NCBI RefSeq assembly: GCF_005144795.1
Contig: NZ_SWFJ01000013.1
Location: 1 to 46,013, forward strand
Origin: Streptococcus mitis
GTDB taxonomy: Bacteria; Bacillota; Bacilli; Lactobacillales; Streptococcaceae
Length of the DNA stretch: 46,013 bases
Direction: 5' to 3'
The notes beneath the pieces were generated by a model. The model saw nothing but the letters and a program-made list of their open reading frames with translations. It searched no databases and was not told the origin of the DNA. The first letter of the stretch is position 1. Each line of letters starts with the position of its first letter. The position numbers and the translations under genes are program-made. This document shows positions 1 through 8,070 of this stretch, in pieces.

Positions 1-3000
1 CACCTGTTTCTGTGTTAACGTATTTATCGCCGTCTTTACCTTCTGTAGTTGGGTTGACTTTGCCGTTCAAGACGTCTTTTCCGTCGCGGCCATCACGTCC
101 TGCTGGTCCTTGCGCTCCATCACGTCCGTCGCGTCCCGCTGGTCCTGGTACACCTTCACGTCCGTCGCGTCCTGCTGGTCCTTGCGCTCCATCACGTCCC
201 GCTGGTCCTTGAAGACCTTGGGCACCTTGATCTCCCTTAGGTCCTTGTGGTCCTGCAACTCCGGCTTCACCTTTTAGACCTTGAGGTCCACGAATGTTAC
301 CAATTTGGTTCCAGTTTTCACCTTCTTTTTTGTAAACATCACCTGTAGTTGCATCGATATAAGTGTCACCATCTTTACCATCATTTGATGTTGGTGGTTT
401 AGGTCCACTTAATAGTTCAGCACCATTACGTCCGGCTGCACCTGCTGCACCATTGGCACCGTCTGTACCATTATAAATTGGTTGTTTAGCAATTAATTCA
501 TCTATACCTTCATCGTATCGACCATTACCATTGTTATCAAAGTACGCTGTAATAAGAGTACCTTCTCTTGGTTTTTCTGCTGGTGCTGTAGATGGGGCGT
601 CTGCTAAAGCTCTTCTTACTCTTCCGCTTCTTTGATTGTTTAATCTTGCTGCTGCTTCAGCTAAGGCATTTAAGTCAATAGTTGGTGTACGTCCATCTTT
701 ACCATCTTTAATGTTAACTGTTACAGGCTCTTCTCCAGGAACTGTAAATGTAATGTCAGTACTATGACCATCTGCTCCACGAGCAGTTGTCACTTTAGGA
801 GTTGCACCCTTGTCACCTTTTTCACCTTTGGCTCCATCTGCAATGACAACTTCTTTTAGTTTTGTATCGCCTGCATCAAATTCGTTGTTATCATTTTGGT
901 CATAATAGAAGATAACGGTCGTTGTTTTATCTGCGTCATTTCGTTGAGTCGCAACTAATGGACTTGCTCCATCGAAACCATCTCTTACAACAGTACTTGT
1001 AACATTACCTCTACCGTCGTTAATAGTGATAGTATGAGTGCCGTCATCTTTATTATCTTTAACGGTTACGGTTGGAGTTACACCGTCACGACCTGCCTGA
1101 CCTTGGTCACCTTTTTCACCTTTAGCTCCAGTTAGACCACGTTCGCCTCGGTCTCCTTTTTCACCTTTAGCTCCAGTTAAACCGCGCTCGCCTTGGTCCC
1201 CTTTTTCACCTTTAGCTCCAGTTAGACCGCGTTCGCCTTGGTCTCCTTTTTCACCTTTAGCTCCAGTGAGTCCACGTTCGCCTCGGTCTCCTTTTTCACC
1301 TTTAGCTCCAGTTAGACCGCGTTCACCTTGGTCTCCTTTTTCACCTTTAGCTCCAGTTAAACCGCGTTCGCCTTGGTCTCCTTTTTCACCTTTAGCTCCA
1401 GTGAGACCACGTTCGCCTTGGTCTCCTTTTTCACCTTTAGCTCCAGTTAAACCGCGTTCACCTTGGTCTCCTTTTTCACCTTTGGCTCCATCTTTAATAG
1501 CAATTTTTTGAACAAGTTCGTCTACACCTTCAGTATAAACACCGTTGCCATCGTTATCAAGATAGAAAGTGAGGTTATTTGTATCACCAACTTTATTTTG
1601 ATCAACACGTGGTTTTACTGTATCGATTAGCTCTTTAGCCACACCAATTTGCATAATACGTGGCTTGGCTTCTTTAGTAACAGAATTACTAATTGGCAAT
1701 CCTAAAAGTGTTTCGTTACCAAATCGATGGACTTTATAGGTAATTTGACGTTGTCCTTTTTCACCTTCTCGAACTAATCTAGTTTGACCTTCTGGTAACT
1801 TACTAGTTGGAAGATAGACAGTTTGGAAGTCAATATCTTCTGAAACAGTCTTGTTATTAGTACCGCCATAAGGGTTTGCATCCAAGTATAGTGGGGTTGC
1901 TCTATAATAATAGTTAGAGTTACTATACGGGTCATTACTTGTTGCTGCACTACCTCCACCTTGGTTTACGTTAAAAGTAACTGGTTTCAAACGTACAGAC
2001 AAGTCACCATTTGGATTAATGATAGGCAAACTAAATCTGATTGTTTGTCTCTCACTTGTTGAAGTAGCAGAAGTCATACTGTATCCTGAGTGAGATACGT
2101 AGTTGGCACCCTGGCTAATAGGTTTTGATTGTTCTCTCAATCTTGGGGTTGTGATAGTTGCATTGGAAGGATTTCCAAATCCATCCCCTTTGTCCAAGAT
2201 AAAGTTATTATTAACAAATTCACCTGGACCAGAATATTCAATTGTGAAATTCAATCTATTACCTTGACGTACTGTTGTTACATCGTAATGGATTGAATTC
2301 CCACCACGTGAGTTCCCGTAGCCGCGGAAACTATAACTACGACCAGCTTGACTGATGTCTGAAAACGCAACTGTGTTGCCAGAACCTGAGACGATTGGGT
2401 TGGCTGGATTGCTAGAAGCTCTAAAGCCACTATGCCCTTTATCCAAGTCTTCTTTACGGATAGCTGGATTTTGGCGAGCATCAGAAAGGCTCAAACCTGG
2501 TTTCAAGATTTCATTAGTAGATGCTGGAACTGAAGTTGTTTCTACTTTAGCAGGTGCATTAGTTGCTAAAACGCTACTATCAACAGCTGAACGATCAGTT
2601 GTTGCAGCTGGTTTAGTCTCTTCCTTCGCTTCAACTATATCAGCTTTCTTCGCTACAGGAGTTTCTGATACAGTTCCTTTATCAGTGTTAGAACGAAGTT
2701 CTAGCCCAATAATAGCTGATTGAATAGATGACTCTGCTGCTGATAATTCAGCTTCAGTTGCATCTGCTTTCCCAAGCAAACTTTGACCAGCTTGGATACT
2801 TGCTTGCAACTTAGCAGCACTTGCTTCTGTATATAACTTACTTTCTAACTTTTTAGCACGCGAAAGAGCTGTTAACAATTTTGACTTGTCAACAGCATCT
2901 TGATGACTTGCTTCTTTTTTGTCTTTTGCTTCTTCAACTTTTTCTGCTGGTCTAGTAGCTTCTTCAGTTTTAGCTGGAGTTACTTCTACCGGGTTAGCAA

Positions 3001-3262
3001 CAGTTGGAGCTGCATAAGTTGTTTCTTTTTTAGGTGTAGAAACTTCTGCTGGTTTAGTAGTTTCTTCTACCTTATCAACAGAGACACTATTAGTTGCCTC
3101 AGGATATTGTTCCTCCGCTTGTACTGATTGCGTATTGGCAGCAGTTCCCAAGACTAAGGCTGTACCGAGCAAGACACTAGCTGCACCAAAGTGATACTTA
3201 CGAATAGAGTATCGTTGTTGCATGCTATACCAGTCAAATGATTTCTTATGTGAATGTTTCAT
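1..3262 (-). CDS. YSIRK surface protein with collagen-like repeats, PclA-like (partial, C-terminus outside window)
   Basis: The gene starts at the ATG at 3262 (AGGAG seven bases upstream) and stays open to the left edge, giving 1087 residues; the rest, including any LPXTG anchor, is missing. A YSIRK signal peptide is clear (YSIRK at residues 18-22, hydrophobic stretch to about 48), marking secretion at the division septum. Next come a Lys/Glu/Pro/Thr-rich segment, a FIVAR-like helical segment (about 122-186), a beta-rich adhesin-like region (about 280-560), then Gly-X-Y collagen-like tracts separated by short globular modules. Three EF-hand-like acidic loops precede the tracts. Signal, collagen tracts and the adjacent divergent Mga-type regulator match what I recall of pneumococcal collagen-like protein PclA, an adhesion/invasion factor. 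Identity with PclA is inferred; a cell-wall-anchored adhesin is the safe call. Confidence 0.85.
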   Translation of the reverse strand, partial: MKHSHKKSFDWYSMQQRYSIRKYHFGAASVLLGTALVLGTAANTQSVQAEEQYPEATNSVSVDKVEETTKPAEVSTPKKETTYAAPTVANPVEVTPAKTEEATRPAEKVEEAKDKKEASHQDAVDKSKLLTALSRAKKLESKLYTEASAAKLQASIQAGQSLLGKADATEAELSAAESSIQSAIIGLELRSNTDKGTVSETPVAKKADIVEAKEETKPAATTDRSAVDSSVLATNAPAKVETTSVPASTNEILKPGLSLSDARQNPAIRKEDLDKGHSGFRASSNPANPIVSGSGNTVAFSDISQAGRSYSFRGYGNSRGGNSIHYDVTTVRQGNRLNFTIEYSGPGEFVNNNFILDKGDGFGNPSNATITTPRLREQSKPISQGANYVSHSGYSMTSATSTSERQTIRFSLPIINPNGDLSVRLKPVTFNVNQGGGSAATSNDPYSNSNYYYRATPLYLDANPYGGTNNKTVSEDIDFQTVYLPTSKLPEGQTRLVREGEKGQRQITYKVHRFGNETLLGLPISNSVTKEAKPRIMQIGVAKELIDTVKPRVDQNKVGDTNNLTFYLDNDGNGVYTEGVDELVQKIAIKDGAKGEKGDQGERGLTGAKGEKGDQGERGLTGAKGEKGDQGERGLTGAKGEKGDQGERGLTGAKGEKGDRGERGLTGAKGEKGDQGERGLTGAKGEKGDQGERGLTGAKGEKGDRGERGLTGAKGEKGDQGQAGRDGVTPTVTVKDNKDDGTHTITINDGRGNVTSTVVRDGFDGASPLVATQRNDADKTTTVIFYYDQNDNNEFDAGDTKLKEVVIADGAKGEKGDKGATPKVTTARGADGHSTDITFTVPGEEPVTVNIKDGKDGRTPTIDLNALAEAAARLNNQRSGRVRRALADAPSTAPAEKPREGTLITAYFDNNGNGRYDEGIDELIAKQPIYNGTDGANGAAGAAGRNGAELLSGPKPPTSNDGKDGDTYIDATTGDVYKKEGENWNQIGNIRGPQGLKGEAGVAGPQGPKGDQGAQGLQGPAGRDGAQGPAGRDGREGVPGPAGRDGRDGAQGPAGRDGRDGKDVLNGKVNPTTEGKDGDKYVNTETG
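80..293 (-). repeat. Second collagen-like Gly-X-Y tract (coding)
   Basis: Read on the minus strand, about 70 residues follow a strict Gly-X-Y rhythm with the recurring block GPAGRDG and variants GRDGAQ, GREGVP. Composition differs from the upstream tract (Pro/Ala/Arg/Asp-rich rather than Lys/Glu-rich), so the protein carries two distinct collagen-like rods. Confidence 0.85.
1101..1490 (-). repeat. 45-bp tandem repeat encoding collagen-like GAKGEKGDQGERGLT units
   Basis: Nine copies of the KGEKGD core recur every 45 bases, each unit encoding 15 residues (five Gly-X-Y triplets: GAKGEKGDQGERGLT, with Q/R exchange). Units differ mainly at synonymous sites (for example gttaga, gttaaa, gtgaga for the Leu-Thr boundary). 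All copies stay in frame. Such an array can gain or lose whole units without a frameshift. Confidence 0.95.
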
Positions 3263-3447
3263 TTTAAACTCCTAGATAGTATTTTATAGTTCCTACTCTA
3301 CAACTATTTAATATATAAATCAATATTATCCAAGGAATTACTATATCGTATTTCTGATTACCATGGTCATTTATTATACTCTCTTTTTTTTGAACTATTT
3401 GAACATTTTTTTGATTCTATTTCCCTTGTTTCTTTAGTACAAAAATA

Positions 3448-3468
3448 TGATATAATATTTCAAGGAGG
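3448..3468 (+). promoter_or_regulatory. Extended -10 promoter and SD of the Mga-like regulator
   Basis: TGaTATAAT (-10 at 3451-3456) lies directly before the SD AAGGAGG (3462-3468), which is 11 bases ahead of the ATG at 3480. The expected transcription start near 3463 would put the SD at the very 5' end of the mRNA. The rest of the 217-bp divergent gap (3263-3479) is AT-rich, serves the surface-protein gene on the other strand, and is the likely target of the regulator. Confidence 0.6.
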
Positions 3469-3479
3469 AAAATACCCGT

Positions 3480-4964
3480 ATGAGAAACCTTTTATCTACA
3501 AAAGATCAAAGACAATTACGCTTAATGGAAACCCTAATTCAGCATCGTAACTGGATGAAATTACATGAACTTGCCGAAAAGTTAGAATGTACAGAACGAA
3601 TCTTAAAAAGTGATTTAAATGAATTACGTATTGCCTTTCCATCTATTGACATCCAATCTTCTGTTAACGGAGTCATGATAGATTTAGAAGTTAACACTAG
3701 TGTAGAAGATATTTATCAATATTTTCTTGCTAATTCGCAATCTTTTCAATTACTAGAATATCTGTTCTTCAATGAGGGGCTACCTATTTATCGAACGGTA
3801 GAAAATCTTCACTCTAGTAATGCAAACCTCTATCGTTTAGGGCGGAATATTACAAAAACTCTGTCAGCTCAATTCCAAATTGAACTATCCTTTACTCCAT
3901 CCGCGATACGTGGAAATGAAATTGATATTCGCTATTTTTTTGCCCAATACTTCTCTGAGAGATATTATTTCCTAGACTGGCCTTTTCCTGACCTTCCTGA
4001 AGAGGAGCTAACAGAATTTGCTGACTTCTTCTATAAGATCACGAATTATCCAATGCGATTTTCAATTTATAGAATGTACAAACTGATGATAGCTATCAGT
4101 ATTTACCGCATCAAAGATGGTCATTTTATCGACTTACCAAATCATTTCTATGATGAATACTATCCTATTTTGGAAAGTATTCCAAATTTTGAAGAGATAC
4201 TAGGCTATTTTTCTCAAGTATTTGAACTTGAAATCACTCCAAATATCATTGCACAAATTTTTATTTCCTTTATTCAAAGTAACATTTTCTTAGATCCTCA
4301 AGAATTCTTCAACTCTTTAGAAGAGAACAGTGAAGCAAGATACTCTCACCAATTACTGAGTCAAATATTAGAACGCCTATCAAAACAATATAAGATTACT
4401 TTTACTAACTACGATGAGCTGATTTGGCATTTACACAACACTGCTTTCTTTGAAAGACAGGAAATCTTTTCTACCCCAATCTTATTTGAACAAAAAGCAT
4501 TGACGATTAAAAAATTTGAAGTTTACTTCCCAGACTTTATAGGAAGTGCACGTCAAGAACTGGCCCAATATCGTCAGGCAATTGGACAGCATGACCATCC
4601 TGAACAGTTGGAACACCTGATGTATACCATCTTAACCCATGCTGAAAACCTCTCTACTCAGTTGTTAGAAAATCGACCACCTATCAAGGTTTTAATTATC
4701 AGTAACTTTGACCATGCTATATCCCTTACCTTTGTTGATATGCTTTCCTATTACTGTAATAACCGCTTTACCTTCGATACTTGGGATGAATTGAAAACAA
4801 GTCCTGAGATTTTAAATCAGACAGATTACGATATCATCGTGTCTAATTTCTATATTCCAGGGATTACCAAGAAGTTTATTTGTCGAAACCATCTGTCAAT
4901 CATGGATTTGGTCAATCATCTTAACACCTTGTCAAATGAAATTCATTTATCCAATACTTTATAA
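3480..4964 (+). CDS. Mga/MgrA-family stand-alone transcriptional regulator
   Basis: This 494-residue protein fits the Mga/RofA/MgrA family in length and layout. The N-terminus (about 10-70) has the Mga-type winged helix-turn-helix (ELAEKLECTERILKSDLNEL), with a second HTH-like segment about 95-150. The middle (about 160-370) resembles PRD-like regulatory domains, and the C-terminus (about 390-490, starting near KVLIISNFD) an EIIB-like fold. Such proteins are DNA-binding virulence regulators, sometimes tuned by PTS phosphorylation. The wording of the N-terminus closely resembles pneumococcal MgrA, but this is a paralogue-type neighbour of the collagen-like gene, read divergently from it across 217 bp. 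The inferred role is control of that adhesin and of itself. A terminator follows at once. Confidence 0.85.
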   Translation: MRNLLSTKDQRQLRLMETLIQHRNWMKLHELAEKLECTERILKSDLNELRIAFPSIDIQSSVNGVMIDLEVNTSVEDIYQYFLANSQSFQLLEYLFFNEGLPIYRTVENLHSSNANLYRLGRNITKTLSAQFQIELSFTPSAIRGNEIDIRYFFAQYFSERYYFLDWPFPDLPEEELTEFADFFYKITNYPMRFSIYRMYKLMIAISIYRIKDGHFIDLPNHFYDEYYPILESIPNFEEILGYFSQVFELEITPNIIAQIFISFIQSNIFLDPQEFFNSLEENSEARYSHQLLSQILERLSKQYKITFTNYDELIWHLHNTAFFERQEIFSTPILFEQKALTIKKFEVYFPDFIGSARQELAQYRQAIGQHDHPEQLEHLMYTILTHAENLSTQLLENRPPIKVLIISNFDHAISLTFVDMLSYYCNNRFTFDTWDELKTSPEILNQTDYDIIVSNFYIPGITKKFICRNHLSIMDLVNHLNTLSNEIHLSNTL

Positions 4965-4970
4965 ACTAAA

Positions 4971-5010
4971 AAAACTCAGCACGACTTTCCATGCTGGGTT
5001 TTCTTCTTTT
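4971..5010. terminator. Bidirectional terminator between regulator and yaaA
   Basis: Arms CTCAGCACG (4975-4983) and CATGCTGGG (4990-4998) form a hairpin with two G-U pairs. It is flanked by an A run on the left and a T-rich run on the right, so it can serve both convergent genes. Confidence 0.85.
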
Positions 5011-5018
5011 ATCCTTAT

Positions 5019-5747
5019 TTATACTTCCTTAACAAAAACCAATTCTTGTTGATGGGACAGATCTTCTCTGTAAACAAATCCTGCAAAGCTTAAGCGACGA
5101 GCTTCCTCCACCGTCTGTACTTGATTTTCTATCAGGGCCGTTAGGAAGGCACCACGCGCTTTCTTAGAAATAGTTGAATGAATCTTCAACTGACCACCTC
5201 TGTCCTCCATGAATTTGAAGGTCACCATTTTTTCTCTGATTTCCTTAGAAAATACGGTCTCAAACTCGGATGACAAGAGAGAGAAAATCACTTCTTCCCG
5301 CTTCAGAGCTTCATCATAGTCTGCCTTCCAATGGCTCTTCAAAGTCTTACCTGCGACCTTTAATTTCATCAAAAAATCCAAACGGTGAGGAGCCATAGGT
5401 GACAAGGCTGGAACGACTCCGTACAAAGCCGAGGTAATGAAGACATGATTTTCAAGATAGGCTTGTTCTACCTCGGTCAATTTGTCTCGCTTGATGTAGC
5501 GGTACATAAGCCCATCAAAAAGTTTCAAGGCTGGATAGTATTGAGCAGTTTGTTTTTTTAAAGCTTGGATATTTTGAAATTCTTCCGCAGCTTTCTCGGC
5601 TGAAACTTTGTAAAAACTCTCCAATTGACTAACAGAATAGAGAGCCAAGGCATCAAGCACAGGCTGACTTTCTGGTTTTAAAGGAGCAGCTTCAATACTT
5701 GGCAAGTCTGTGTTCATTTCTTTTGCTGTTGGGATTAAAATTTTCAT
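5019..5747 (-). CDS. yaaA: YaaA family protein (peroxide stress, UPF0246/DUF328)
   Basis: The 242-residue length and start MKILIPTAKEM are typical of YaaA. Family members bind DNA-like ligands and, in E. coli, lower free intracellular iron during hydrogen peroxide stress, limiting Fenton damage; that is relevant to streptococci, which make peroxide. Conserved blocks seen include the N-terminal MKILIPTAKEM, the LFDGLMYRYI segment (about 75-85) and the C-terminal ISKKARGAFL block. The gene ends at the terminator shared with the Mga-like regulator. No Shine-Dalgarno precedes the ATG; a good promoter has its -10 only six bases from the start codon, so the transcript is predicted to be leaderless. 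A MITE-like repeat lies just upstream of the promoter. Confidence 0.85.
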   Translation of the reverse strand: MKILIPTAKEMNTDLPSIEAAPLKPESQPVLDALALYSVSQLESFYKVSAEKAAEEFQNIQALKKQTAQYYPALKLFDGLMYRYIKRDKLTEVEQAYLENHVFITSALYGVVPALSPMAPHRLDFLMKLKVAGKTLKSHWKADYDEALKREEVIFSLLSSEFETVFSKEIREKMVTFKFMEDRGGQLKIHSTISKKARGAFLTALIENQVQTVEEARRLSFAGFVYREDLSHQQELVFVKEV

Positions 5748-5753
5748 ATTAAT

Positions 5754-5782
5754 AGTGTAGCATATTTTTTAGCTACTACCAA
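5754..5782 (-). promoter_or_regulatory. yaaA promoter predicting a leaderless mRNA
   Basis: On the minus strand TTGGTA (5777-5782), a 17-base spacer and TACACT (5754-5759), with TG one base upstream (TGcTACACT). Six bases (ATTAAT) separate the -10 from the ATG at 5747, so the usual start point is the A of the start codon. There is no purine-rich SD. Confidence 0.75.
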
Positions 5783-5798
5783 AAAATTCATCTGAAAA

Positions 5799-5927
5799 GA
5801 GACTGGGAAAAGTCTTAAAAATCATAAAAACGCATAATATCAGGTGTTGAAACCTTGATACTATGCGTTTTATTATGAAAAGATTTACTTCATTTTTTAA
5901 TGAAATTGAGTTTTTGCCCAACCTCTC
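5799..5927. repeat. MITE-like 129-bp element with nested hairpins
   Basis: The ends are imperfect inverted repeats (GAGACTGGG... at 5799 and ...TTGCCCAACCTCTC ending 5927). Inside, AAAACGCATA and TATGCGTTTT close a roughly 45-base hairpin, with a second inner arm pair around ATATCAGG and CCTTGATA. A third small hairpin (TTCATT/AATGAA) lies near the right end. No coding potential. It sits between the stop of the 531-aa protein gene and the yaaA promoter and may also act as terminator in either direction. Confidence 0.7.
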
Positions 5928-5930
5928 CTC

Positions 5931-7526
5931 TTACTTCACTTTAAAGATCTTGAGATAGTTATCTTTTCCTACTTGACCTTCGAAGGTTTTACCATTTTCA
6001 AGGTAAGGGAGTTCATCAGATACAGAGGCCTTAACCTTGTAAATCTTGCCATCAACTTTAAAGAAGTAGACGGTATCTCCCTTGATAACAGCTGATTTGA
6101 GGTCTGCTACCACACCCTTGATGCTTTCTGTTGTTGCATTGTCAATCTCAAGGTCGTTTTTATTGGCGTACTTGCTGAGCAATTCTTCCACAGTGGTGGC
6201 TACAATAACATTTTGGTACTCGACTGCGTCTACCAGGGCATACTCTTTGACCAAGCCAGCATTGTCCTTCAAGCCCATGATATAGAGAGGTTTGTCATTG
6301 AGGTTGATGAGAATTGGGAAGGTTGCCTTGTAGGATTTCTCCTGAACAGCACCTTCGGCTGATTCACGAGCTGACTCTTCGGTCGCAGAAGCCAAGCTAT
6401 ACTTAGTGATTTCTCCTGTTCGCATATTTTCAAGAATGAAACCAAGATTACTTTCATCCGCATTAGCAGAAGTTACACCTGTGTAGAGGTAGATGTCATT
6501 GCCTATAGACAAGTAGTTATATCCCTTGGTAGTCTGGGTCACATTTTTCTTGGAAATCAAGGCATTCCAAAAACCGTCCTTGTACTTGCCGTTGTAGTTG
6601 ATTTGCTCGATGGTTTCCTCAGCTGGATAGACTCTGTCCACCCATTCTGGAACATCAGCCAAACTGTATTCCTGACTTTCTCCATTGGTAGCATCTAAGA
6701 TAATAACAGAAGCCGGACGAGGCACTGCTAAGCCAAATTTTTTTTGATAGACGGTTGCAACATAGAAAGGATGACCCTCATCATCTACTTCAAAAGAAGG
6801 TGTTTTGAAGATTTTGGTTGGGTACTTAAAGCGCAGGTGACGCTTGACATCACGGTTAAAATACTCCGAGTCTGAATATTTGATTGGTGTCTTCAAGTCC
6901 ACCAAGTTAGCATTTCCAGTTACCATGTCCACCTTGATATACTCTCCTATTCCCTTAGCTTGATTGTTAAACCACTTGATAGGATCAGCATACTCCAAAG
7001 GGGTTACCCTATAGGGCTTGCCACCAATAGTTAACTGAGTATAAGTATCTGCTGCTACGTATTGGGACACTTTATCTGTAAGTGATCCCAGATAGCGATC
7101 GCCAATTTTTTCAGCAGTACTTCTATCTAGAATAGGAACCTTACTGGTATCACTCTTAGGAAATTCCGTAAACTCTTTTTCCGTAACCGTAACTACATTG
7201 GCATAATTTTTAGCTTGAAAAATGCTGGAAGTCACCAAGGAAATCAAAGCTGCCAAGAGAAAAATTCCTCCAATAGAAGCTAAAAGAACTTTCCCTAACC
7301 GATTGATTTTGAAATCCTCTAGATTTAAGACGGCTTCCGCCTTGCCGTGGCGCACATGAACCGTTTTAACCAGATTTATTCCCTTGCCAAAGCCAAATAA
7401 GATTGCCACAACCAGCAAATGCCCACATAGGAAAAAGAGAAATTCCCAGCTGGTCAGGTTAAGAGGCGGTAAAAAGATATACCAGGTCGTTGCGATAAAA
7501 ATAAGTTCAAAGACTATTCGTTTCAT
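5931..7526 (-). CDS. Conserved membrane-anchored protein of unknown function (531 aa)
   Basis: I do not recognise a characterised family. Three hydrophobic segments sit at the N-terminus (about 5-20, 29-47 and 79-101), with a basic loop between the second and third. The remaining ~430 residues are hydrophilic, beta-rich and without Cys. Repeated blocks of the type ...NGESQEYSLADV and ...TGEITKYSLASA suggest two related extracytoplasmic modules. The protein is therefore probably membrane-tethered with a large outer domain. It starts 11 bases after the stop of the deformylase-like gene and should be co-transcribed with it. In pneumococci a hypothetical protein of this size occupies the same place, so it is likely core for the group. 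Confidence 0.75.
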   Translation of the reverse strand: MKRIVFELIFIATTWYIFLPPLNLTSWEFLFFLCGHLLVVAILFGFGKGINLVKTVHVRHGKAEAVLNLEDFKINRLGKVLLASIGGIFLLAALISLVTSSIFQAKNYANVVTVTEKEFTEFPKSDTSKVPILDRSTAEKIGDRYLGSLTDKVSQYVAADTYTQLTIGGKPYRVTPLEYADPIKWFNNQAKGIGEYIKVDMVTGNANLVDLKTPIKYSDSEYFNRDVKRHLRFKYPTKIFKTPSFEVDDEGHPFYVATVYQKKFGLAVPRPASVIILDATNGESQEYSLADVPEWVDRVYPAEETIEQINYNGKYKDGFWNALISKKNVTQTTKGYNYLSIGNDIYLYTGVTSANADESNLGFILENMRTGEITKYSLASATEESARESAEGAVQEKSYKATFPILINLNDKPLYIMGLKDNAGLVKEYALVDAVEYQNVIVATTVEELLSKYANKNDLEIDNATTESIKGVVADLKSAVIKGDTVYFFKVDGKIYKVKASVSDELPYLENGKTFEGQVGKDNYLKIFKVK

Positions 7527-7537
7527 TTGCTTTCCTC

Positions 7538-7948
7538 CTATATGATACGTCCATCCAAGTGATCCAGTTCATGCTGGCAAATCTGAGCTGGGAAGCCTGT
7601 CAAGGTAATGGTCTGTTCCTGCCACTTGCTATCACGATAAGCAACCCTTATGGTTTCATAACGCTTAGTAGGTCTCACACCTATCAAGGACAAACAGCCT
7701 TCCTCTGTCTCATAAGCTCCTTCAGAGGACAGGAGCACTGGGTTAAACATGACCATGGGAACCATGCCCAGATTAAAGATAATCACGCACTTCTGCACCC
7801 CAATCATATTGGCAGCCAGACCAACACAGATCTCACGATTAGCCAGCAGGGTATCCTGCAAATCTCTGGCAAGATACAGATCCTCCTGACTTGCCGGCTG
7901 AGATACTTGAGATAAAAACAAAATATCCTTCACAATTTTCTTTTCCAC
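7538..7948 (-). CDS. Short peptide deformylase-like protein (136 aa) with altered motif 1
   Basis: Peptide deformylases remove the N-formyl group from new proteins using a metal held by one Cys and two His. Motif 2 (EGCLS, 83-87) and motif 3 (QHELDHLDG, 125-133, with His126, Glu127, His130) are intact, so the metal site is present. Motif 1 reads GLAANMIG (43-50) where the consensus GxGLAAxQxG has Gln; here it is Met48. The protein is also much shorter than the ~200-residue housekeeping enzyme. It is probably a secondary or divergent deformylase (type 3-like), perhaps with other substrates. The start is GTG at 7948, eight bases after GAGGAGG. It is first in a two-gene unit with the 531-aa membrane protein. 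Confidence 0.8.
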   Translation of the reverse strand: MEKKIVKDILFLSQVSQPASQEDLYLARDLQDTLLANREICVGLAANMIGVQKCVIIFNLGMVPMVMFNPVLLSSEGAYETEEGCLSLIGVRPTKRYETIRVAYRDSKWQEQTITLTGFPAQICQHELDHLDGRII

Positions 7949-7986
7949 TTCCTCACCCTCCTCTTAATCTTTACTATATTATAGCA

Positions 7987-8014
7987 ATTATAGCACAAAA
8001 GCCGATAACTGCAA
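7987..8014 (-). promoter_or_regulatory. Promoter of the deformylase-like operon
   Basis: TTGCAG (8009-8014), a 16-base spacer and TATAAT (7987-7992), with the extended element TGcTATAAT, on the minus strand. A second TATAAT-like sequence lies a few bases downstream. Confidence 0.75.
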
Positions 8015-8034
8015 GCCCTTTCCCTCAACTGTAA

Positions 8035-8058
8035 CAAAAAGCCATCCGAGGATGACTT
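8035..8058 (-). terminator. Terminator of the Ca/Mn P-type ATPase gene
   Basis: On the minus strand GTCATCC and GGATGGC pair around a very short loop, followed by TTTTTG. It lies 13 bases beyond the stop codon at 8071. Confidence 0.8.
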
Positions 8059-8070
8059 TCATACATTTCT

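Noticed and set aside
1101..1490. CRISPR-like regularly spaced repeats
   Set aside because: The 45-base units are contiguous, in frame and encode Gly-X-Y triplets; there are no unique spacers.
12..1511. Pro/Ser/Arg-rich open frames on the plus strand (12-212 and 1266-1511)
   Set aside because: They are antisense readings of the collagen-like repeats, without ribosome sites.
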